A stretch of DNA of 13,480 nucleotides from Planctomycetota bacterium (GTDB lineage Bacteria > Planctomycetota > UBA11346), in NCBI GenBank assembly GCA_013816415.1, contig JACDEN010000026.1, positions 1 to 13,480 of the forward strand, given 5' to 3'. How positions within the stretch are numbered: the stretch's first letter is position 1; every line of letters begins with the position of its first letter. The notes beneath the pieces are model-generated. The model saw only the letters and a list, made by a program, of their open reading frames with translations. It had not been told where the DNA came from and ran no database searches. Positions 7,055 through 12,547 of this stretch are shown one piece after another. A program made the translations under genes and the position numbers.

Positions 7055-7968
7055 TTTGCGAGGCATAGGAGGTTCACGGGGATCGTAACCATCGTGGCTT
7101 CGTCACCGCGGTGGACGGTGATTTTGCACACGCCCGACACGTGGCCGGACTTCCGAGATTGGAGCACCACGGCAGCTCCGTCTGGGGTGGTCGCGAAGGA
7201 AACGAGTCGAGCGTTTGCCGATGTGAAGGAATCGACGGTGAGCGAGGCATCCGGAGGCGCTGCTTCCGTGAGCCGGATCCGCCGTTCCGACGGCTCGTCC
7301 ACGGTCAGGATCCCAGTCACGATTTGGCTGCAGTCGACGTACGGGTGCTGGGTGGTGTGGGCGGTGGAAACGACGCGTCTGCCGACATTCGAGGCCAACG
7401 TAGCCGAAAAGGGCTCGACCCCGAGCTCAGTGCCCTCGAACGTAAGGTCGAGGAACCACCGACCATCGTCCGAGCGACGGACACTCGCAACGCCTGGCCG
7501 ACTCGCCTGCACCACCGCGAGGCTCGTTACCGGCTGTTCCGCCGTCACCTCGACCGCGAGCCGCGTCATCTTCCCCATCGGCGTCCGTACCACCATCGGA
7601 ACGGGCGGAGCGAACGTCATCGCGGTCTTCACGTTCGCGTGAATGGCTATGTCCGGCCCCTTCGTCCGCGTCCCATCGATGAGAAAAACCGGTTGAACGC
7701 TGGTCGTGAAATCGCGATGTCGCAGCCGCGCGTCGATCGTCGCGTGGATTGCGACGGCCGCCCCCGCCTTGACCGGAACTGGATCGACCCTTGGCGTGAT
7801 GCAGCCGCAACCGCTGACGACCTCGACGAGAATCGCATCGACGCCGAGCTCGTTCGGGATGTCGATGGTTGTCTCGACCAGTTCGTCCTCACGGACCGCG
7901 AGAGCGACCTCAGCTGCGGACGCCCGGACGGCCGCGAGCGCGGCAACGAGGAACAGGACTCGAAACAT
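7051..7968 (-). CDS. Exported DUF1573-like protein
   Basis: This 305-residue protein begins with a clean signal peptide (MFRVLFLVAALAAVRASAA, cleavage near residue 19). The next 100 residues fit the DUF1573 pattern. A strand leads to V-S-G-C-G-C-I-T-P-R with the paired cysteines C54 and C56, then V-K-A-G-A-A-V-A-I-H-A-T-I-D-A and a following strand, as in Ig-like beta-sandwich domains. The remainder, about 110-305, is beta-rich and could be two more Ig-like domains; it has further single cysteines near C216 and toward the C-terminus (LLCLAK). DUF1573 proteins are exported and of unknown function. It starts 6 nt after the TPR gene's stop, with no recognisable Shine-Dalgarno, so coupling is likely. 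Its stop overlaps the next start as ATGA. Confidence 0.75.
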   Translation of the reverse strand: MFRVLFLVAALAAVRASAAEVALAVREDELVETTIDIPNELGVDAILVEVVSGCGCITPRVDPVPVKAGAAVAIHATIDARLRHRDFTTSVQPVFLIDGTRTKGPDIAIHANVKTAMTFAPPVPMVVRTPMGKMTRLAVEVTAEQPVTSLAVVQASRPGVASVRRSDDGRWFLDLTFEGTELGVEPFSATLASNVGRRVVSTAHTTQHPYVDCSQIVTGILTVDEPSERRIRLTEAAPPDASLTVDSFTSANARLVSFATTPDGAAVVLQSRKSGHVSGVCKITVHRGDEATMVTIPVNLLCLAK

Positions 7969-7974
7969 CGGGAT

Positions 7975-9180
7975 TTAACGGGTGTAGCGAGCGATCGCGT
8001 CGTGCGCGTACTTCGCTTGCTGGCTGTCGGGGAAATCCGTCGCTACACGCGTGTACCATTCGATCGCTTGGTTCTTCTCGCCAAGCCGCGCAAGACAGCC
8101 AGCGAGGTCATCGTACACCATCGGCAGGAGCGATCGACGCGACGCTACGACCGGATCGGTCGACGACTTCGGAAAATCTGTTTTAGTCAATTCGAACAAG
8201 TGCGTGGCGTCAGTGCGAGGATCGCCCCCGAGGCGATAGACGGTTGCGAGATCGTACCGCAATTCCCACGCGTCGGGATCCGCGTATTTCGTGATCGCCT
8301 CCTCGGCGAGCGGTGTGAATTCCGCGTCCGTCATCCCCCCGCGTCGATGCTTCAACGTGAGGGCCGACGAATACGTGTTCTTCGCCGACCGCGCATCGCG
8401 CAGGGCGATTGCGAATTCGTGCCACTGCGGAGTCGCTTCCTGCGGTAGGAAGCACGTCGTCGCCGTGATCGCGACGTAGCCCGGTTCCCATACCGGCGAG
8501 GCGGTGCGATCGGAATCAGCAACAGTGGCTACGATCCGAGCGGCCTTCCGATACTGGTCGGCGGCCTCGGCGTAACCTCCACGCTTCGCGAGGCGTTCGG
8601 CGCCCATCATGGCCAGATGAAGTGCGGACTCCTTCAGCGCCGGTGTAGCGGATGCGTCGAGCGCCTTGGCGGCCACGGCCGCGCTCGTCTCGAACCGCTG
8701 TTCCGCGCCTTCGTCGGCACCGGCCTCCTTGGAGATGGTATCGTCGAGGCAGGCGAGATTGTACTGGAGCTTCGCCTTCTCGTCCCCCTCGGCCTTCATC
8801 AGCATGGTCTCATTGAGCTGCCTCGCCGACGACCAGTCGCCGAGGGACCCGTATAGGCCAAGCAGTCGATGGCGAATATCCTGAGCAGCCGGCTCGGGAG
8901 CGACGACGAGGGCAGCGCTCAAAGTCTTGGCCTGGCGCTGCCACTCCGCGACCAGGTCGTCTCGGCTCAGTCCGCTTGAATTTCGGACGAACTCCTGGTG
9001 ATCGCGGACCGCCTGATCCCATGTCTCCGCCGTGGGGGCGGACACGTGCGGAGGGGACAAGAGCCGGTGCATCTGCCAACCGAGAGCTGCCAGCGCCGCG
9101 ATCGCGAGCATGATCAGTATGGATCTCTTCCAGCGCCCCGGGCGCACTGGCGGCATGTGCGACGATTGGCGAGGGATCAT
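7975..9180 (-). CDS. Membrane-anchored TPR-like protein
   Basis: This 401-residue protein has a basic N-terminus (RPGRWKR), one transmembrane helix at about 20-38, and a long helical domain. TPR-like helix pairs are visible around 120-150 (GLYGSLGDWSSARQLNE), 215-245 (GGYAEAADQYRKAARIV) and 355-390 (LAGCLARLGEKNQAIEWYTR). These show the typical small-residue/aromatic spacing, and the A-x-x-x-Y/F-P-D-S ending is common in tol-pal-associated repeats. It is probably a periplasmic scaffold tethered to the inner membrane. The start at 9180 was chosen because AGGA lies seven nt upstream and because it leaves a 19-nt gap after the preceding stop. An in-frame codon at 9249 would overlap the preceding gene by 50 nt and hide the membrane helix further in. 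Its partner is unknown but is likely encoded in the same operon. Confidence 0.78.
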   Translation of the reverse strand: MIPRQSSHMPPVRPGRWKRSILIMLAIAALAALGWQMHRLLSPPHVSAPTAETWDQAVRDHQEFVRNSSGLSRDDLVAEWQRQAKTLSAALVVAPEPAAQDIRHRLLGLYGSLGDWSSARQLNETMLMKAEGDEKAKLQYNLACLDDTISKEAGADEGAEQRFETSAAVAAKALDASATPALKESALHLAMMGAERLAKRGGYAEAADQYRKAARIVATVADSDRTASPVWEPGYVAITATTCFLPQEATPQWHEFAIALRDARSAKNTYSSALTLKHRRGGMTDAEFTPLAEEAITKYADPDAWELRYDLATVYRLGGDPRTDATHLFELTKTDFPKSSTDPVVASRRSLLPMVYDDLAGCLARLGEKNQAIEWYTRVATDFPDSQQAKYAHDAIARYTR

Positions 9181-9199
9181 TGCTGCATCCTGATACGCC

Positions 9200-9862
9200 T
9201 CACTCGACGCACGGGACCTCTTCAGCGCGTATGGACACGCGATCGCCAAATCCGTCGCTGAGCGTCGCGGTCGTCGTCAGTTCGCCGCCAGGGTAGGTGA
9301 CGGGCTTCACGTCGTAATAAAACGCCGAACACGGGACGCCGAGGAGCAGATTTTTTGCCGAATATCCTGCCGTGCACGTGTACGTCGAAACGACGGGAAG
9401 TGTGACGTTGACCTGCTTGTAGAGGTCCCAGTAGAACCAGATGTGCTTCCTCGGCGCGCCTTCGGCCGAGAAGGTATTCGAGTACGTCTTCTGGAATTGC
9501 GCCTCGAACGCCACCGTCACCTGCTCTTTGACGAGCTTGATATCGAACGTCGTGGCGCTCGAAAAGGTGATCTTATACGACGTCGTGCCCGTGAGCGTTT
9601 TCGAGCAGCTCGTCTTTCCTCCATCGGTCTTGCACATATCGACGTCGCATTCCGCATGGTTCACGGGTCCGTCGTAGGGGCCTGGGACGGGCTTGCCGGA
9701 TACCACGTCCACCCGATCACATTCGACGTACGTGTAGCATGAGTTGCTGTAGGTCAGCGGGATCGGCATGCACGCATTGGGAGCCTCGCTCGGATCGACG
9801 GCCATTCCAAACGCGCGAACGACGGTGGCGGAAAAGATGATCAGGATGAGACGAGACCGCAT
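9200..9862 (-). CDS. Secreted cysteine-rich beta-strand protein, family unknown
   Basis: This 220-residue protein begins with a signal peptide (MRSRLILIIFSATVVRAFGM), with cleavage probably near residue 19-21. The mature part has nine cysteines, at 31, 42, 48, 72, 77, 86, 163, 178 and 218. The first six cluster before residue 90 and three lie near the end. Between them is a long stretch of alternating hydrophobic/polar residues, roughly 92-160, including TTSYKITFSSATTF, KEQVTVAFEAQFQKTY and IWFYWDLYKQVNVTLPV. The alternation suggests extended beta-hairpins, superficially like aerolysin/ETX-type proteins, but I see no diagnostic motif. An odd cysteine number leaves one thiol free. The start is strong: GAGGAGG six nt before the ATG, itself overlapping the TGA stop of the ligase-like gene. 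It is the best candidate for the substrate that the rest of the operon modifies; this is inference. Confidence 0.72.
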   Translation of the reverse strand: MRSRLILIIFSATVVRAFGMAVDPSEAPNACMPIPLTYSNSCYTYVECDRVDVVSGKPVPGPYDGPVNHAECDVDMCKTDGGKTSCSKTLTGTTSYKITFSSATTFDIKLVKEQVTVAFEAQFQKTYSNTFSAEGAPRKHIWFYWDLYKQVNVTLPVVSTYTCTAGYSAKNLLLGVPCSAFYYDVKPVTYPGGELTTTATLSDGFGDRVSIRAEEVPCVE

Positions 9863-9875
9863 GCGATCCTCCTCA
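9863..9875 (-). promoter_or_regulatory. Strong Shine-Dalgarno fused to upstream stop codon
   Basis: Reading minus, the ligase-like gene stop TGA (9875-9873) runs straight into GGAGG, followed after six nt by the ATG at 9862. A ribosome terminating on the first gene would sit on the ribosome-binding site of the second. This is the strongest Shine-Dalgarno seen in the operon, so the secreted protein may be translated more than its neighbours. Confidence 0.7.
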
Positions 9876-11312
9876 GGGCGCGGGGGGCGGATATTTAGAC
9901 CAACGAGGCGGAAGAGCAAGAATCGTTTGCAACGGTTGACTCGTCAGAAATAGCGCAAAGGGAAGGGCCCAATGGCGTCTCAAGTCCCCAATGTAACGAT
10001 AATTACGCCATCCTGCCTGGCCGGCTAGCTCAGCCATCACCGGATGTCCAGACGAACGGAGTTCAATGAGTGCCGTGGCGGGCGAACGATGACGGACGAT
10101 TTCCTCGGGAGGCAGAGGTGGATCGATCAGGACGATCAGGTGCGCCCGCTCGAGGCACTCCGCGATGCGAACCGATACCAACCCCTTCGACCTGCCATCG
10201 ATCGTCGACGTCAGTTCCTCGATCGAACCTGCCAGGACGAGCGCGGTTGTCGGAGCCTGGGCCAGGTCGGCGGCATCCGCCAGCGTCTTGGCCCATCCGA
10301 TGGAAGACCTTTCCACGTTGCGTGTCATCGCCTCGCGGAGCACAGGACCCCATTGATCTCCGAGGACATCGCGATTGCCGCCGACGACGATGACATCGAG
10401 GCTGAGAGCCCCGAGCGGGCGAACGAAGCGGTTTGAGATGGCGATCCGTTCGCGCGGCTTCGACCCGACTAATTCCACAAGCTGCATGATGCCGATCGCG
10501 GCGACCAGACTCGCTGCGATCGCGATGAGTGTTGCGGTTCTGGAGACCATGAATGACATCGTGACGAGGCCGACTCCCGAGAAGAGGGCGATTGCCGCGA
10601 GCAGCGATGAAACATCGAGCCGATTGAACGACCACATGCACGCGGAAGAGATGAAGATAGCCGCGAACAGCCGCTGCACGACGGCGAAGCGGTGACGGTG
10701 GGCACATAGGAAAAATGCAACAATGGGTGCCAGCCAAGCGAAGACGTAGACGACGCGGCCGATGGTCGCATGCGTCGCGAGGGTCTGCAAGTGTGCCGAC
10801 ACGAGTGCATGCTGAGGAGTCAGCGATGAAGCCGGCCTGTAGAAATCGGTGTACGAGGCGCCGGGATCCTGCCACCCCTCCGGTGCATCGTGCATCATGG
10901 CGGCGAAGGTCGCGAGTTGTTCCGTTCGGTGGAGGACGGATCTATCGGTGGAGATATATCCGATCGACGACCGTCCATGCGTCGCCGCGCGCGCGATCAG
11001 CGCCGCCAGCGCCGCCCCAGCGACGCCCACCGTACAGCGTCTTTTCGGAGCAAGGCGACCGATCGCGGCGACGACCACGCACGCGCCCACGATCGCGCCG
11101 AACAGAGATCCTCTCGAGGCCGTGAGATCGATCCCAATCAGCGCAAGCGCGTAGGCGATAAGCGCGGGCAGCCACAGCCGACGGTCGTCCGATCGAACGA
11201 GCGCGGCCGTGAGCGCGAGGATGGAAATGATCGCGAGGAATGCGCCAGTCCGGTTAGCGTCTCCCGTCCACCAATCGAGACGATGGTCAAGGAATCCATG
11301 CGATTCCGTCAT
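9873..11312 (-). CDS. O-antigen-ligase-family (Wzy/WaaL-fold) membrane protein with extra C-terminal domain
   Basis: This 479-residue protein resembles the conserved half of O-antigen ligase / O-oligosaccharyltransferase proteins. It has G-D-A-N-R-T-G (17-23) before a helix, then L-T-A-S-R-G-S-L-F (63-71), the family's S-R-G signature before a helix. A long extracytoplasmic loop (about 110-185) contains GWQDPGASY and H168/H174, and four more helices follow, at about 186-203, 213-228, 235-256 and 260-282. Two features are unusual. Family members normally have several helices before the N-R-T-G segment, and here there are none: an in-frame TGA lies two codons upstream, and neither other upstream frame is hydrophobic. 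Residues 290-479 form a soluble alpha/beta-looking extension (LSLDVIVVGGNRD, TTALVLAGSIEEL, AHLIVLIDPPLPP). Its presumed role is transfer of a lipid-linked glycan to an acceptor. GGTGAG precedes the ATG. It is the first gene of the seven-gene unit. Confidence 0.7.
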   Translation of the reverse strand: MTESHGFLDHRLDWWTGDANRTGAFLAIISILALTAALVRSDDRRLWLPALIAYALALIGIDLTASRGSLFGAIVGACVVVAAIGRLAPKRRCTVGVAGAALAALIARAATHGRSSIGYISTDRSVLHRTEQLATFAAMMHDAPEGWQDPGASYTDFYRPASSLTPQHALVSAHLQTLATHATIGRVVYVFAWLAPIVAFFLCAHRHRFAVVQRLFAAIFISSACMWSFNRLDVSSLLAAIALFSGVGLVTMSFMVSRTATLIAIAASLVAAIGIMQLVELVGSKPRERIAISNRFVRPLGALSLDVIVVGGNRDVLGDQWGPVLREAMTRNVERSSIGWAKTLADAADLAQAPTTALVLAGSIEELTSTIDGRSKGLVSVRIAECLERAHLIVLIDPPLPPEEIVRHRSPATALIELRSSGHPVMAELAGQAGWRNYRYIGDLRRHWALPFALFLTSQPLQTILALPPRWSKYPPPAP

Positions 11313-11580
11313 CGCTCACCCAGCGCGTCCGGTGCGCGACACGACTCGAGGTCGTCGCCACGACACGGTCGGCTTCGTCGCGATGCACGATCCCGTCGGA
11401 TGTCGGCATCATCATCGCGCCCGTCCAGCCGCCAGAGCAAGAATGAGCTTTCATGACTCCATCCCACTTCGCGAATTCGATGCTCGATGGCCCCGCGGCA
11501 TTGGCTCATCGGGTGAACATTGATGGTCGTCAGGGCAACTCCACGGTAACTGATACGTCGTCGATACCCCCAATTGAGCG

Positions 11581-11703
11581 ATGGCGACCGTGAAGGTCAA
11601 GCCCACCCAGAAGATGAGTTTAAAGTTCAGCGATGTTCAGAATTCAAATCCTGAATGGAGGCATGATGCATCGCATCATGGCGCGCCGACCAGTCTGCTC
11701 TGA
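11581..11703 (+). CDS. Small ORF in divergent region (hypothetical)
   Basis: ATG at 11581 to TGA at 11701-11703 encodes 40 residues, beginning MATVKVKPTQKMSLKFSDVQ. The lysine-rich, arginine-poor composition differs from shadow frames, but the Shine-Dalgarno is weak (GAG five nt upstream). The palindrome and hairpin described here lie inside it, so regulatory DNA is at least as likely as coding. Confidence 0.22.
   Translation: MATVKVKPTQKMSLKFSDVQNSNPEWRHDASHHGAPTSLL
11636..11655. promoter_or_regulatory. 20-bp imperfect palindrome, operator-like
   Basis: TTCAGAATTC joined to AAATCCTGAA forms a spacer-less dyad in which 8 of 10 half-site positions are complementary (outer TTCAG/CTGAA perfect). 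Its place in the divergent region fits a repressor or activator site for the operon or the VOC gene. No regulator gene is present in the window. Confidence 0.35.
11662..11680. repeat. Perfect 8-bp stem-loop
   Basis: CATGATGC (11662-11669) pairs perfectly with GCATCATG (11673-11680) around a 3-nt loop. GGAGG-like sequence sits directly before it and ATG codons lie inside the stem, so it could hide a start site, or it could be a second DNA-binding dyad. There is no T-tract, so it is not an intrinsic terminator. Confidence 0.4.
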
Positions 11704-11739
11704 CCAGGAAATGGTTCGGCGACGACCAGCCATTGTGGT

Positions 11740-11832
11740 ATGCTCTCGAACGAGGCCAGCCATCCATGTCCACGAGCTATCGCCCTTCTCGTCCTCGTTG
11801 CACTGACGCTGCTCGCGTTGTTTTTCAAATAA
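11740..11832 (+). CDS. Candidate 30-residue single-helix membrane peptide
   Basis: ATG at 11740 to TAA at 11830-11832 gives a 30-residue peptide: a short polar N-terminus (MLSNEASHPCPR) followed by the uninterrupted helix AIALLVLVALTLLALFF and a final lysine. An arginine before and a lysine after the helix suit a bitopic inner-membrane microprotein. The same DNA is hydrophilic in the other frames. The weakness is the lack of a clear Shine-Dalgarno, and TATGCT at 11739 could instead be a -10 promoter box. It lies about 120 nt upstream of the VOC gene. Confidence 0.33.
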   Translation: MLSNEASHPCPRAIALLVLVALTLLALFFK

Positions 11833-11954
11833 ATCACGGAAGCATGCAGCTATAGACGGGGACCCGCGTGGCATGATCCCGTCCGCATGGTCGCCAGCGG
11901 CCGTCAATCATGTGCATGGATCCCGAACTGAACTCCAAGCGTATCGGAAACCGA

Positions 11955-12365
11955 ATGACCGCCTTCCGCTTTGAAGGACTGACCCTCACCGTGGAAAGCG
12001 TTGAACGCTCGATTGCGTTCTATGCTGGTAAACTCGGCCTCCCGGTCGAGGTCAACGCGGCTCCTGCCTTTGCCATGATTCGAGCAGAGGGCAAAGGAGG
12101 AGGAACCATCGGACTTCTTTCCCTGGCAGAGGCCGCGAAGAGCGGCGCACAGTCGATGATGCCTGCGCAGAAGTCAGGGATCCATGTCGAATTCTCCACC
12201 GACGATCTGGATGGCCTTTACGAGGAATTGAAAGCCAAAGGCGTTCAATTTCACGAGCCACCCCACGACGAGCCATGGGAGCGGTCGATGACGGCGTTGG
12301 ATCCAGATGGTTACTCGGTCGAGTTTGCCCAGGGTCGTCGAGGCAAGAACCAGACGAAGTCCTGA
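11955..12365 (+). CDS. VOC (glyoxalase/bleomycin-resistance) family protein
   Basis: This 136-residue protein has the two beta-alpha-beta-beta-beta modules of the vicinal oxygen chelate fold. Module 1 is GLTLTVESVERSIAFYAGKLGLPV (about 7-30), with the S-I-A-F-Y helix typical of the family. Module 2 is GIHVEFSTDDLDGLYEELKAKG (about 75-96), ending D-P-D-G-Y-S-V-E-F. The histidine normally found in the first strand is replaced (T-L-T-V), while the histidine in GIHVEF and the last glutamate remain, so metal binding may be partial. Family members range from glyoxalase I to antibiotic-binding proteins; the substrate is unknown. ATG at 11955 was preferred over 11910, since GGAA lies upstream of it and the fold starts immediately. 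The earlier start would add 15 residues with no Shine-Dalgarno. It is divergent from the seven-gene operon. Confidence 0.85.
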   Translation: MTAFRFEGLTLTVESVERSIAFYAGKLGLPVEVNAAPAFAMIRAEGKGGGTIGLLSLAEAAKSGAQSMMPAQKSGIHVEFSTDDLDGLYEELKAKGVQFHEPPHDEPWERSMTALDPDGYSVEFAQGRRGKNQTKS

Positions 12366-12390
12366 GGCCAGCGCGAACTGAGAGGAGTTC

Positions 12391-12432
12391 ATGCCAGGGA
12401 GTGAGCCGGCCCCGGCCGGTCTGGATCAGTGA
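12391..12432 (+). other. Tiny ORF with strong Shine-Dalgarno
   Basis: GAGAGGAG followed closely by ATG at 12391 opens a 13-residue frame (MPGSEPAPAGLDQ) ending at TGA 12430-12432. It could be a leader peptide, a decayed gene start or coincidence. A GC-rich stem, CCGGCC (12406-12411) with GGCCGG (12414-12419), lies within it and may end VOC transcription, although no T-tract follows. Confidence 0.2.
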
Positions 12433-12481
12433 CGGACAGGGACACGGGCCACCCGCCGGCTCCCGCGGTGCTCCGCCAGCC

Positions 12482-12533
12482 TTCCCCCGTCCCGGTCATG
12501 GCTTAGAATCCGCGTTCCCCAGCGACGCTGGGG
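12482..12533 (+). promoter_or_regulatory. Possible promoter and 5' hairpin before the E1 gene
   Basis: TAGAAT at 12504-12509 is a reasonable -10 box; the best -35 (TTCCCC at 12482, 16 nt spacing) is poor. Immediately downstream, CCCCAGC (12517-12523) pairs perfectly with GCTGGGG (12527-12533) around a 3-nt loop. The hairpin would lie at the very 5' end of an mRNA starting near 12516, just ahead of the GGGAG Shine-Dalgarno. Confidence 0.35.
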
Positions 12534-12547
12534 TGCGGGAGCAGCGA

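Larger units (their letters stand above)
11313..11954. other. Divergent intergenic region with dyads and small ORFs
   Basis: About 640 nt separate the minus-strand operon from the VOC gene. The stretch holds a 20-bp imperfect palindrome (11636-11655), a strong hairpin (11662-11680), a candidate 30-residue membrane peptide (11740-11832) and a 40-codon ORF (11581-11703). A 66-codon minus-strand frame ending in ATGA overlap with the ligase start (11309-11509) is arginine-rich and probably not a gene. Composition is more AT-rich than anywhere else in the window, consistent with a regulatory region. A minus-strand TTGACC near 11608 could be a -35 box, but its -10 (TCAATT) is poor. Confidence 0.5.

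Noticed and set aside
7111..8448. 445-codon plus-strand frame antisense to the DUF1573-like and TPR genes
   Set aside because: It spans two good minus-strand genes with signal peptide or membrane helix and is arginine-rich throughout.
9200..9862. Aerolysin/ETX-type toxin assignment for the secreted protein
   Set aside because: Only the general alternation of residues is similar; no diagnostic motif is visible, so I left the family open.
11309..11509. 66-codon minus-strand ORF overlapping the ligase-like start as ATGA
   Set aside because: The overlap is attractive, but the composition (repeated D/R runs) is that of a shadow frame and it has no Shine-Dalgarno; coding status not supported.
11644..11907. 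87-codon minus-strand ORF in the divergent region
   Set aside because: There is no Shine-Dalgarno or recognisable domain, and the opposite strand reads as a clean membrane helix over the same DNA.
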